DNA from: Coriaria nepalensis
Taxonomy: Eukaryota > Streptophyta > Magnoliopsida > Cucurbitales > Coriariaceae
DNA length: 64,000 nt
Direction: 5' to 3'
NCBI GenBank assembly: GCA_027186245.1
Contig: CP114493.1
Span: forward strand, 937,501 to 1,001,500
Shown: positions 26,650-42,489 of the stretch, one piece after another
Layout of the letters: each line of letters starts with the position of its first letter
Position numbering within the stretch: position 1 is the first letter of the stretch
The notes under the pieces: model-generated
Told to the model about the DNA's origin: nothing
Database searches by the model: none
The model's input: the letters and a program-made list of their open reading frames with translations, nothing else
Translations under genes and position numbers: made by a program

Positions 26650-28709
26650 ATGGTACCTACTTTTGTTGCTTTCCTCCTCCTCCTATCAGTCTCCATTTTT
26701 GCAGACAATTCTCCCACAAACCAGACATTCCATCCAGACAAGGAGTTGCAGAGATTAAGAAAAATTAAATCTTATTTAAGAAAGATCAACAAGCCTGCAC
26801 TCAAGACAATCCAGGTCCATCCCTCCTTCAACACATATATACTAATACTGTTCTAAAATGCAGTTTATAGACTACTATCCAGACTACAGTTTCAAATTAT
26901 ATATATATATATATATATGTTTTTTTATTTCTTTAAGCAGAGCCCAGATGGTGATATCATAGATTGTGTTCCATCTCATCTTCAACTGGCTTTTGATCAT
27001 CACAAGCTAAAAGGACAGAAGCCATTGGTAATTTTTACACAACAGAAAAAATGACTAAATTCTACCATAAGGGGGCTAAAAAGCTTTTTCATCATGTTCA
27101 CAGGTCCCACCAGAGAGGCCAAGAAGCAATGACTCCTCCATTAATGCAATTACAGAGAGCTCTCAGTTATGGATGAATTCAGGCGAATCATGCCCAGAAG
27201 GAACAATCGCAATCAGAAGAACTACAGAGAAAGATGTTCTAAGAGCAAGTTCTGTTCAAAGATTTGGAAAAAAACCGATAAGACATGTTAGAAGAGACTC
27301 AACAGGAAGCGGCCATGAGGTTAGAAAATGAGTTCAAACTCAAAAGTAAAAGATCAGACTTGTCTTAGACTAACCATTTTTTGTGTGTTTCATTTAGCAT
27401 GCTGTTTTATTTGTAAATGGAGATCAATACTATGGAGCAAAGGCTAGATTAAGTGTGTGGGCCCCACTTGTGACGGATCAATATGAATTCAGTTTATCAC
27501 AAATATGGATCATTTCTGGTTCATTTGGGAATGATCTAAACACCATCGAAGCAGGTTGGCAGGTATGTAAACATATATCTCTATTAGTATTTGTCTGTCT
27601 GTTTGATATACATTTGAAGGCCTCACATCTGCAATTTTGTCTTTCAGGTTAGTCCCGAGTTATATGGAGACAATTATCCTAGGCTCTTCACTTACTGGAC
27701 GGTCAGTCATAGTTCTAAAGAACTAAAACACAAAAGAGTGAGGATTACTTGAAGAAAATGCTGATTGTTTTGTATTTTACAGAGTGATGCATATCAAGCC
27801 ACAGGATGCTACAATTTACTGTGCTCTGGCTTTGTACAGACCAATAGCAGGGTTGCTATTGGAGCAGCAATTTCTCCTAGATCCTCCTATAATGGAAGAC
27901 AATTTGACATTGGTTTAACTATTTGGAAGGTAAAAAATGCAAAGAATCAAAATCAAAGCAAACTGATATATTTTTTTTCTTATTCTTTTTTAATATTTTA
28001 TTGATACTTTATAAAAGGTAGTTCTCACAGTTAACGTAGCAAACATCACAGCAATTTTCACCCTGTTCTTATTATTAAAATGTAAGATTATCACATCTTA
28101 CACCTCTTTCCATAAAGAAAACCTCCCCTCTCCCTTAATGGCTTGATTGATTTCAATCTACTTTTAGTTTTCTTCCTATGTTTTTCTCAGTTTTTCCTTC
28201 CACATGAAGTAACATTAGACCTTTTTAAATTTTGACATTTGAAGACTGTAAAAGGAATCACTTACGCGTTAAGCTTACTTTGATTTTAAGTTTTAGATTC
28301 CATTTGTATGTGTGTGTGTGTGTGTGTGTAGGATCCAAAGCATGGACATTGGTGGCTAGAATATGGATCGGGAGTACTAGTCGGATACTGGCCAGCACTT
28401 TTGTTTAGTCACTTGAGGAGTTCAGCAAGTATGATTCAATTTGGGGGTGAGGTTGTGAATACAAGATCATTAGGGTTTCACACATCAACACAGATGGGGA
28501 GTGGTCATTTTGCAGAAGAAGGATTTAAAAAGGCATCATATTTCAGGAATTTGCAAGTTGTGGATTGGGACAATAACTTGCTCCCTTTGACTAATCTTCA
28601 TATCTCAGCAGATAATCCTAATTGTTATGATATAAAACAGGGGAAGAACAATGCTTGGGGTACTTACTTTTACTATGGTGGTCCTGGTAAGAATGTTAGA
28701 TGCCTGTGA
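26650..28709 (+). CDS. Secreted Neprosin-domain protein (DUF239/DUF4409)
   Basis: Seven exons: 26650-26814, 26941-27027, 27104-27319, 27398-27562, 27648-27701, 27783-27929 and 28332-28709; all are multiples of three and give 403 aa. Residues 1-18 are a clear signal peptide (FVAFLLLLSVSIFA). The Neprosin activation peptide follows (about 25-135, with DGDIIDCVPSHLQLAFDH), then the C-terminal Neprosin domain (about 155-403, with QIWIISG, GWQVSPELYGD, TGCYNLLC, HWWLEYG and GYWPALLF). Neprosin from pitcher plants is a glutamic prolyl endopeptidase; most plant paralogues are uncharacterised, so protease activity is an inference. Likely extracellular or vacuolar. The 3' splice site of the last intron directly follows a (TG)n run. 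Confidence 0.93.
28309..28329. repeat. (TG)n run abutting a 3' splice site
   Basis: About ten TG units immediately followed by TAG, the acceptor of the last exon of the Neprosin-domain gene, in the place normally held by a polypyrimidine tract. Confidence 0.95.
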
Positions 28710-29308
28710 AGAAAAAAAAAATTACCATTACAATTACAATTACAATTTTTATTATTTTCTGTTAGTACTAAGTACTATTATTGTTCTTTTTCTAATGTAA
28801 ATTTGGTCTATTGCATATATATGTCTTGCACATCTTTACTTGTTTACGATTCGATTTGATTGGCCTAATTTATAACTCAACATAACAAAAAGGTAAATGA
28901 AAAAAAAAAGGGCAGGAGAAGTATACATCAATTTCATTAGCTCAATCCCTGGAAAAGTATAGCAGTCCAGCAACAAGATTAAACTTGAGTTCTCTCGAGC
29001 AGCTTGGGTTGCTTATTCTTAAGTCGAAGTAAAGTTGAGGAGCTTTGGTAAATTGGATTTACATTTGGATGACCATTTGAGACAAACTGGAGTTTTGTGG
29101 CCCAGACTGAAGTTTCAAACTCTCAACCAAATGCTTCTTGAGGAAGGGCTTGAAAGAGTTTTACCTCTTGAGACCAATTTGATGAAGTGCACTTGAAAGT
29201 TATGAATCATCCCATTTTAGAAAGCGATATGTTTTCCTCAAGCCCTGCTAAACATCGGTTTTTACGGCGTCGTTTATATATTTGATGAGATCTTCCTGGT
29301 TTGTAATA

Positions 29309-29372
29309 ACATTCAAATCTCTTGAATCATGTAATAAAGGACATTCAATTCTCTTGAATCATGTAATAAAGG
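29309..29372. repeat. 32-bp tandem duplication
   Basis: Two adjacent copies sharing CTCTTGAATCATGTAATAAA, with one or two differences. Confidence 0.9.
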
Positions 29373-29477
29373 AGTTTGACCTTCAAATATATGTTTTTTT
29401 TATAAATGATTTCGAGTGTTTTATTTAAAATTATGAGACAAATTATATATTATTGAAAAATTATGGATGTTTAGTTT

Positions 29478-29582
29478 CATATGCAAGTAGTCATTTATAA
29501 TTTCAAATTAAAATGAAAAAGTTATAGTATAATAAATAGAGCATATGAATCATTATCATAATTTAATGACCACTTGCATATG
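29478..29582. repeat. 18-bp inverted repeat
   Basis: CATATGCAAGTAGTCATT at 29478-29495 is matched in reverse complement by 29565-29582 with one mismatch, separated by 69 bp. It may be the ends of a very small MITE; no target duplication was recognised. Confidence 0.7.
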
Positions 29583-30739
29583 GCTCGTTTTAAAAACGGG
29601 TATATAATCTATGTTCGGGCCAAGCCCGTACCCACATATTGCGGGTGCGGATCGAGCTTTTAACGGGCCGAGCTGAACGGATTCGGGCCGGCCTAGCCCA
29701 AATTGCCACCACTAGCAAACATGGCCTTATCCTCAAATTCTCTCTCTTAATTATTTTTAAAAAGTAATAAAAAAACCTGAAGTTACTAAAACACTCTCAC
29801 CGCCTACCACTCATAATCTACGGTAACCAAAAAAATAATAATCAATAACCTTAAAGGAATGCCATTGGCACGATTTCAAGCTTCCAAAAAATAGAAATAA
29901 TTAATTTGTAATATATTTTTCCTTCTAATCCATTTTGATCTCTACATCCTCATTCTTCGTCAATTTGATTCGCTTGCATGCTTTGTAATTGAAGCTTGAG
30001 AGCTTCAAGTTTTTTTTATGGATTTTTCGGTAAGTTTCAAGCTTTTTTCTACTTATTTTTCGTTCAATGGTTGATAATAATCATAATCGAAATGTAAAGC
30101 GCTCTCCTTTGTATTTTCTTTATATTCTGCTTATATTTTGCTTTTGATTCTCTCTCTAAATGGGTAAAATGCGATTATTTCCAAGAAATCGCGGTGTAGA
30201 GTTGCTTGATTGCTCGATGACTTATGGAACGTAAGGCCTTAAGCAATTGAGCATTACTAAGTTTTATTCACTTCTTTTATCTCTCTAATCAAGATTATTG
30301 ATTTCTTTTTCTTTTTTTCTTCTATAGAAATAAAAATATTTTTTGTAATGATATGCGTGGATGGTTGGTAGGAGAATGTGAACCCACATGAGAATAAGAA
30401 TTCATGGTATTAGCATCAAAATACTACGAAGGAATCAACTAGAGTTTCAGTCGAATCTAATATCATCGTAATGAATATAATGTCATGTAGTCGCCTTTTA
30501 ATGTAATCTTTTTTTATTTTATGATTTTGATGTACTCACTTTTTGATATAATCAAACTTGCATCTTAGTATTTATTTATTAAGTTAACCATTTTTATAAT
30601 AAGTTTTCTTATAATTTTTATTCATATTGGAATTGTTTACAACGTTCTTTAATTGAGATGAGAGTTTGATGGGTCTGAGAAGTGCCCATCGATCCCTCAA
30701 GATTAAGAAAGAGAGAGTTTGAAGCCATTGACCTCTTTA

Positions 30740-31430
30740 AGAAACAAATAGTTTAAGTTTTAGGATTTAAGATCAAAGATTTAGTATTTAATATAAAAAG
30801 TTTAAGCTTTAATATTTAAAACGAAAGATCTAAGACTTATGATTTAATATGAAAGATCTAGATTTTAAGGTTTATGATGAAAGATCTAAAACTTAGGCTT
30901 TAATATGAAATATTTAAGTTTTAGGATTTAAGATGAAAGATCTAAGACTTATGATTTAATATGAAATGTTTAAGTTTTAATGTTTAAAATGAAAGATTTA
31001 AGGCTATGGATTTAATATGAAATGTTTAAATTTTAAGGTTGAAGATGAAAGATCTAAGATTTTGTGCTTAATATGAAAGGTTTAAGCTTTATAGTTTAAT
31101 ATGAATGATCTAAAACTCTATGTTTAATATAAATGTTTAAGTTTTAGGGTGTAAGATGAAAGATCTAAGACTCAAGATTTAATATGAAAGGCTTGGGCAT
31201 TATGGGTTTAAATGAAATATTCATGCTTTATGATTTAAGGTGAAAGATCTAAGACTCCAAATTTAATATGAAATATTTAAGCTTTAGAGTTTAAGATAAA
31301 ATATCTAAGACTCGGAGATTAATATGAAACATTTAGACTTTAGGATTTAAGATGAAAGATCTAAGACTTAAGTTTTCATATGAAAGGTTTAAGTTTTACG
31401 GTTTAAGATGAAAAATCTAAGATGAGCCAT
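30740..31430. repeat. Degenerate minisatellite, unit about 55-60 bp, about 11-12 copies
   Basis: The phrase GATGAAAGATCTAAGACTTA recurs roughly every 55-60 bp, alternating with ATTTAATATGAAAGGTTTAA and TTTTAGGATTTA. Units can be traced at about 30826, 30890, 30938, 31000, 31050, 31103, 31160, 31243, 31298, 31357 and 31412. All copies share one orientation and vary by substitutions and small indels, so the array is old. Each unit is itself built of two related half-units. Confidence 0.85.
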
Positions 31431-32394
31431 TAATGGGTTTCGCATCGAGCAGAGTGTGTTTCTTGTCTTGCTCGATGGATCGAGGGTAGTTTTAGAGATG
31501 TCGAGCCATTAAGCGTTGAAAAAATACACACTCAAATCATCTATAAACCCTTCGATCCATTGAACTATACAATTTTCTCTCTTAATCTCAATTTAAAATT
31601 AGAAAATCCAGATTAAAACATTATAGTTTCCTAAATTTTATAACTTGCAACCTAGATTAATCAAACTTTTGAAGAAAAATGATAGATTTTGCTATTAAGA
31701 AAAATCATAATTTGAAGGTAACACAACTTCTAGTGACTTTCAAGTTTTTTCACCGTGACAATAGATTTGATATTGTGCTTCTTATCTATTTACTTTGCTC
31801 TCTTTTTGATGTTCGGGTACTTCCGATTACTCATCTTTTCACTTTTTTTTTCAATGTTTTACTTTTGAGTTATACATATCATTATTTTGAAATAGGAGAT
31901 ATTTAAAAAATTTAAAAAAATAAAAAATAAAACCACCCTTATCTATAATAATTAAATATATTTTAAAATAAAAATCTAACAAACTCTATTAAGGAGATAA
32001 CTACTAAAATAGGCACTAGAGCCACATTCCCAAAGAGTGTCTAGTATTTTAAACAAACTTCAAATTAGAATTAATTTTCCAAAGTCTATTTTTTTTAATA
32101 TATAAATTACGTAATTGCACGGTTCAAAGATGATCGTGATAATTACATTTCACCTTTACATTAATGAGGAAGAGACTCAACCTGCATCAGCTGCTCCATT
32201 GGCAAGAGCTTATTAGCTCTAAGGACACGTGGAGATAACTAATTGGAGGTGACCCGTGCACGGAAACCGTCTGTGCAGGTTACCAGTCACACTGGAGAGA
32301 AAACAGAGAAGGAATCGTAAATCCAAGATAGAAATTATAATCCAGAAGGTTCCATATCTGTTATCTCTCACTAACTCAGCGATATACGTTTCGC

Positions 32395-32402
32395 AAACCC
32401 TA
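32395..32402 (+). promoter_or_regulatory. Telo-box in the CDC48 leader
   Basis: AAACCCTA lies 25 bp before the CDC48 start codon. Telo-boxes near transcription starts are common in plant genes expressed in dividing cells. Site use here is inferred. Confidence 0.45.
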
Positions 32403-32426
32403 GAACGAGTCGAAGAAGCTAAAGTT

Positions 32427-36643
<4,217 letters not shown>

Positions 36644-37510
36644 ACAACTGGTCTGTCGGAAAAACACGTGTTAGGAACTGCAGTTTGATGGTTTGCTCTG
36701 GCCCCTGCTGCTTTTGGTTATTTAAGTCGGTTTTATGAATATGTATGTATATCAAACGCTCTTTTCTTTTCCGGGAACCAAAGATTTCCTACTTACTGTT
36801 TAGTACTCTGTTTTGCGAGTATAAGAGAAGAATGGAGATCCACCCATGTTTCCATGAAACGTGAAATTTTATATTTTGTTAATTCAATGCACTCTATTTC
36901 TGCTGATTGGTAAATGTATTTCAAGGAAATCAAAACCCAAAATTAGGTAATTATTAGATAATATTATTATGTTGTGTGATTATTTGTATTAATTTAATAA
37001 TTATTTTAAAATTTTAAAATATATTTTGAAATGTAAAATCGTGTTTTAAAAATGAAGAAGACTCTGATAAAACGAACTTCAGTCTTCACTTCTAAATCAG
37101 TGATTCAGTGAACTCTATTTATTATTATTATTATTATTATTATTTTCCTTTTGGACATTTAAGGATAAGGTAATTTTGAGGTTTGAGGTTGGATTTTGAG
37201 AATTGAAATCAGAAAGGGTATATTTGGTAACAAATTTTTATTTTTGTTTTTTCAAAAAACCTTTTTTTTGTGTGTGTGTGTGTAGAGAGCTTGTCTGTTC
37301 TTAAGAGTATAAAAAAGCATTTTTTGGGAAGCAAATTCCGTTTGATTCGACATGTTAAAAAAGTCAGATTTCAAACTCCATCCTCATTTGGCTTTCTTTG
37401 TTTTTCACTTTCTTTCTCACTTGCGAGTTACAAAAGGGAACTCGCTTCCTCTTCCCCTCCATTTCAGCCTCCATTAAAGCACTCGCTTCCTCTTCTTTGC
37501 ATAGGAATTC
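36644..37510. other. CDC48 3' flank
   Basis: CDC48 3' UTR, AT-rich sequence with an ATT repeat (about 37120-37143) and a short TG repeat (about 37269-37283). No gene seen. Confidence 0.55.
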
Positions 37511-37960
37511 ACCTTGACTATGGGATTTGCATCGATCCTTCTCAACCTTTTCATGGATGCCATCAAGCATAGAAATGTAAAACTCATGTGCATCCTGCTG
37601 TTCATAGCTTGCAAGATTTGCAGGCAGCATGATGCCACCAACTACAATAAAAACAAATACCACGTTTCCTTCAAACTCTATATTTGAACTTAATAATTTC
37701 GCAGTTCGAAAATATAAAAAGAACAAACTTGAATAGAAACTTTGCATGGCTGTAAAACTCGTATTCTTGTTCTTATTACCATTCGGATTCTTCTTGCTTG
37801 TATTATACTCTGCATTCTTCTTCCTCTGACATAATTACCTATTATCCTATGGCTCAAGAAATAATTCCTCAATGGTGGCGTATGCAACAATGCTTGCAGA
37901 ACCGAATTCATGAAGCACGTATTTCCCAAATTTGTTCAATCCATGCAGTCCGGAAGGCAA
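37511..37960 (-). pseudogene. Broken ubiquitin-specific protease exons (UBP22/USP22-like)
   Basis: Minus-strand sequence from about 37951 to 37845 encodes GLHGLNK followed, in another frame, by [19 protein letters not shown], the Cys-box of ubiquitin-specific proteases with its catalytic Cys. The frame change falls at about 37930. At about 37640-37511 the reading resumes with WWHH, then ANLASYEQQDAHEF (QQDAHEF is a USP signature) and GIHEKVEKD. A 4-base CTGC duplication at about 37624 breaks this second frame. A plausible acceptor (TTGTAG) and donor (CAAG/GTGAAT) flank the second piece, so this is a fragment of a duplicated, not retroprocessed, gene. The Zn-finger part and the His box are missing. 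The order and wording resemble UBP22, the SAGA deubiquitylase. It is not expected to be functional. Confidence 0.75.
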
Positions 37961-38079
37961 TTTCGATCCCGATTCAGTATTCGTACCCTCTATCAGAATA
38001 AAACTCGTTCCTATCAACTCGTCCATTGCCGGTAATCGCAGTCGTAGACCCAGTGGCCAGAAGCACAACATAAGAGCTC

Positions 38080-38128
<49 letters not shown>

Positions 38129-38983
38129 ACCACCCACCGCTTCCCCCCTTGGTCTCCCTCTGAAACCCACTTCTTTGCTCCATGGAAGAAGAAGACCTAG
38201 TCAGTATCTTATTGACTCTCGACGCATGGCAAGAATCCCTCTCGACTCCCACGAATACTTTCCTTTCACTACTCAACTTTCTCTCTTCCCCTTCCCTTTT
38301 TCCTCCCACCCATCGCCCTTATTGACTCGCGAGTTGGAGGCATTAATGGAGAGAGAGGTAAAAGTGTGAGGAGGCGTAAATGGAGTCCGAGATGGAAGAG
38401 ATTCGTGAGAAAGTGCCACTGTAGAAAATAGCAACTAAAAACGAAGAAACGTTATTCCCAAGGATCCAGTGTTATTTATTTATTTATTTATACTTATTAA
38501 AGGATCCGGTTTTATCAGGTCGTAAGTTAAGTTTCGGGGGTCACGTTAAATTAACTGAAAACGGATAAAACTAACGGAAAAAGGTGGTAAAATGTGTCGA
38601 GCCGTTATACTTAAATCGGATTGTGTCGGATTGATAAAAAATGAAATTAAAGGATTTATTCTAATTTTATTAAAAAAAAAAGATAATGCATTCTCATTTT
38701 AAATATTACAGAGATTTTATTTTTATTCTAATTTTAATACATTTGAGAGGTTATGTAATTTGTTAAAAATATAATAATATGTAATTAAATTATATTTAAT
38801 ATTAAGATAAATAAGGGTTATTCACGGAAATTATCATGCCATATTTTATTTAATTTAAACCATAAAAAAAAAATTATATATATATATATATATAATTTAG
38901 GCCCAGATAATATGGTCGGCCCAACTCATTGATGCTCTTCTTTGCTGTTAATCAACTCCACTACAACCTTCCTGCCAAATAGT
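37961..38983. other. Interval between the pseudogene and the SPC25-like gene
   Basis: It contains a long CT microsatellite, GC-balanced sequence that may be the old 5' part of the protease pseudogene (38130-38420), and AT-rich filler with a TA repeat at about 38876-38894. No intact gene supported. Confidence 0.5.
38082..38127. repeat. (CT)n microsatellite
   Basis: About 23 uninterrupted CT units just upstream of the ubiquitin-protease pseudogene as read on the minus strand. Confidence 0.97.
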
Positions 38984-38990
38984 GGCGGGA
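38984..38990 (+). promoter_or_regulatory. Possible E2F site upstream of SPC25-like gene
   Basis: GGCGGGA at this position, followed within 10 bp by GGCGCG, lies about 100 bp upstream of the start codon. E2F factors bind TTSSCGSS-like sequences in S/G2-M genes. The family fits a kinetochore gene, but one short motif is weak evidence. Confidence 0.35.
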
Positions 38991-39088
38991 TAAAGGCGCG
39001 TTTTTCATTTAAAACGTCTGTCTTTCTATTTTGATTTTTTTTTTTTTTTTTTCCTTGGTTGAAATAAGTATCACTCTGATCAACGGGA

Positions 39089-41219
39089 ATGGAGCACCAG
39101 GCAGAGGACTCTCTACGCACGAGGATGGAGGCAATGCGAATGTCATGCGAGAAGGAGATTTCGATTCAGCAGCAAAAGGTGGAGTCATTTGCCGCTTCGC
39201 TTCATCAATCTCTGGAAACAGTCAAGGATAGAGCTCGAGTCAATGCCCAAAATCAAGGTGAGAGTCGATCTATAATTTCTGGTTTTTTGAATTACTTAAG
39301 ATTTGTCGAGTTTTTTCTAGTTTGATTGATGAGTGCGATATGAAGGCTTATATTAGGGTTTTGAAGATCTGAAAGATGGAGAGGTTTTAGGATTAGGTAT
39401 ATGAAATGTATGAGTTTAGTTTCTTACTTATCTTTCTCTTATAGGAAAGTTTGGAGAGCTTAAAGCCAAGATGAGAGAAGCTGAGGATGATTTGGTCAAA
39501 GCTCTAGCAGGTTAGTCTGTCCTAATTGGATTATGGAATTGAGTTTGTGCTCGTTTTCTGATTTCATTGCACATATTTGGATTTTTTTTTTTTTTTTTTT
39601 TTGAGATTAGTGATACTGATATCAAGCTCAGAATGGATTGTGATGGTGTTTTAGTTGATAATAGAAACTTGTTTTTTCTGTATAGTTCAATATGTCTGAA
39701 TACTTCTACTATTTCTTTCTGTAGCAAAGACTCGTAGGGAGGCCAAGCGGATGGCGATAATGGACTCAGTTTCAGATGCAAAAGCTAGAATAGAAAAACT
39801 CAGGAGTAGTTTGCAAGACCAGAAAGCTAAGAGGGATGAGTATGCTGCCATAATATCTCAGCAACCATTTGGTAATTCCATCTCATAGTACGAGTTGGCT
39901 CTTTCTTGCTCGTGTTCAATTATTATCTTACTTTTGGCTTAGTTTGATGATCTCAAGTTCCATATTGCCAAATGTGTAATTTATGGTTACTACATGTCTC
40001 ACAATTTATTATGATCAGTAGCTGCGCAAATAAGTTGATTAGTTAGTGGACATTCTTTCTGGAGCTTTATTTAGGATGTTGGCTGTTCTATTGAGTCAGA
40101 TGCTACTTTTTCAGAGCATACCAGTCTTCAAGTAATTTTGAACCTTAACTTTGTTCTTCTCTCTATTGGTTGTATGATCAAAATCTCTGTCAGCATTTGA
40201 AGAAAACAAAGGAAGAGAAAGTGAATGTATAGGGGAAATACAAGAGGTGATTACCTGGTATAACAGAGTACTCGATCTCCATATAGAAGGAGGACATGGT
40301 AACTTGAGTTATTATTATTATTACTTTAATTTATTATTATTTTTGGGTATATATTTATTACCTGTTTGGCACGGGTGAATTCCTTACCAGTTACTATGGT
40401 TTATCAGGGGTAAAATTCACATTCAAGAATATCAATATAAAAAATCCACTTGAAGAATATTCATTCACCATCCGCCATGCAAATGATACATACACTTGTA
40501 AGCTATATATGCTTATTTATGGGTCAAGTTTTAGCGTTAATTTTTGCTGAAGTCTCTTGGCAGTGTATTTATATATTTTTCTTAATCCTCAGTGCTAGAA
40601 TGTAATCCACCCTTGCATGACATTAAAGAGTTGGTACAGGAGCTGAACAAAACCAATGGTTTATTTAAGTTTGTCAGAGTTGTGAGACAGAAGTTTCAAG
40701 AAACTGCATCGCCAGGTGAAGTTGTTACCCTTGCGTACAAAATCATGTATCCTTGGAAGAAACCACTAAAAATTGGGTTGTAAATTCTTTGGTGCAACTC
40801 ACATCTTTATTTTCCAACAATGGAGTCAACCATAATCTTGGTTTTCATCCCTATGTACATGTTTTCTCATGTTGCTCTGCTGCATTATGAATTTATGATA
40901 TTGCTGAGAGGCTTCATTAAGTTACTTTCTGTGCTAGTTATTGTTACTTGTTATTATCATCTGTATCTCTTGTTATTTACTAGGATTTCTTGCTCAATTG
41001 ACTACCCTTCATCAAGATACTTTGACGCTCTCTGTGTCAGCTCCAAGTTTGTCAATGTCGACTGACAGAAGTGAGCCTTCAGCCAAAAAAATTGATTGGC
41101 AGGTTCAGCATGGAGACCACAATAGACAATCCAAGAAAGCCAACTCTGGGAAGGGTTCTAAATCAACAATACTATCTCCTGGTTCTGCATCATCTCTTCG
41201 CCGATCTCCCCGGCATCTG
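39089..41219 (+). CDS. SPC25: SPC25-like kinetochore protein (NDC80 complex); last exon unresolved
   Basis: Seven exons: 39089-39257, 39445-39510, 39725-39871, 40194-40298, 40408-40497, 40593-40715 and 40984-41219 (312 codons). The N-terminal half is a long coiled coil (about 10-140). The C-terminal Spc25 globular domain follows (about 150-235, with VKFTFKNIN and FTIRHANDTYTL), then a Ser/Lys-rich tail ending SLRRSPRHL. SPC25 pairs with SPC24 and anchors the NDC80 complex to the kinetochore. No stop codon closes exon 7 at its donor (CTG/GTATAT). Read-through adds 17 codons and stops at 41273. A good acceptor at 42085 would add DFTRNSTIEM and a stop near 42138. Which end is used is undecided. 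Identity rests on the domain layout and recalled plant SPC25 sequence. Confidence 0.85.
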
Positions 41220-41370
41220 GTATATCTATTCATTGCATGCTGTCTGCTGCTTATGATTTTGGATTGTCTATAGTACTAATTTGGAGCATAGTATTAGAAG
41301 GATACACAATGTGCTAGTTTATGCTTAGAACTAAGTTGTATATATACAGTGCATGCTGATTTTGGTTGGT

Positions 41371-41478
41371 GAATGCAATCAAACAATTCCTTAAGTATCA
41401 GGTGTTTTGAGTCTACTTGTTTACATAACTGTTTGAAATGTGATAGAGGGTGCCATGAGCAGGTAGTCAACATTGTTC
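41371..41478. repeat. Dispersed direct repeat, copy A
   Basis: About 108 bp containing AGAGGGTGCCATGAG, roughly 80-85% identical by eye to 45277-45379. A second short match continues at 42187-42220 (GATACTGATTCTTGCACTTA), which in the other copy follows immediately. Copy A is therefore split by about 700 bp. Confidence 0.75.
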
Positions 41479-42220
41479 ATCGTCAATGAATTGCATATTT
41501 GCATGCCTTAAAATGGACAAACTGGACATATATATTTTGGAAATTGTACAATAATCTATGCTATATTTCGTGATCAAAGAATCACAATAGCTGAAAGTTT
41601 TAAGTACCCTACTTATATTTACTATCTTACACAGTTTACGTGGTAGGGTTTGTTCTGATGAAGAGACAAGTATGCTATTGAGTTTTTCTTGTTTTTAGCA
41701 CTAGACCAATTGAAGTAGAAAATTTCTGATCAGAGGCATGGCATATGACAGGTCAATAAATGATGGTGGAGGCTGATTGTGGCTAAAGTTAATGACATAG
41801 GATTCTTTGCAGTTGACATGGACGGCAGGATTCTATTTTGCACATGTTTATATCAAATAGATCAGAAGATCTCCATGAATGAGAAGACAAGGCACCTTGC
41901 CATGTTTCTGGGTTTTAATTATTTTCATGTACTTGGTTCAAAAATATGTCATGGAATCTAAGGTAGCGGTGATAGTCAATTCGTGTTCTGCTGACATAAT
42001 GAAAGGCTGAGAATGCTAATGTAAACTACTCCAGTGCATATATTTTCCCCTGTGCTAATGTGATTTGGTTTTGGTTTTTGAGCAGGATTTTACTAGAAAT
42101 AGTACTATTGAAATGATATATGTTTACATTCACCTTTAATCTGTGGTGTTATATGGGTTCAGGGCTTGGTAAGGCATTCTATCACAACATTTGTTTTTGA
42201 TACTGATTCTTGCACTTAAT

Positions 42221-42489
42221 TATGAGGAAAAGCTAGGATCACTCTAGTCAATTGAGTTAACAAAGTGTTAAGTTTACCGGTTTGGGCTGATTTGCCCCGA
42301 CCCACGTCTTAATTCTAATACCACTACTAATCTGTATAGAGTTAAAAACCCTCAGCCCCAAAACTATACTCTATTTTAGTCATGAGATAAAAAAATTTGC
42401 ATAATAACTACGGCCAAAGACAATTTATTGTTAAAATCAAGCTTAAAATATAATTTAGTACCAAAAATTTAGAAAGTATAATTTAAAGG
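42221..42489. other. AT-rich flank of the palindromic element
   Basis: No gene seen. Sequence is AT-rich and has lost similarity to the direct repeat. Confidence 0.4.

Larger units (their letters stand above)
28710..32394. other. Large gene-free interval
   Basis: It holds the 3' UTR of the Neprosin-domain gene, small repeats, a GC-rich GGGCC/CGGGC-rich patch at about 29615-29700, a long minisatellite and AT-rich filler. I see no exon series. 32160-32394 is the CDC48 upstream region. Confidence 0.6.

Noticed and set aside
29615..29700. GC-rich GGGCC/CGGGC patch as a CpG-type promoter
   Set aside because: No gene follows within reasonable distance on either strand; the phrases look like repeat debris, as does the patch near 63530.
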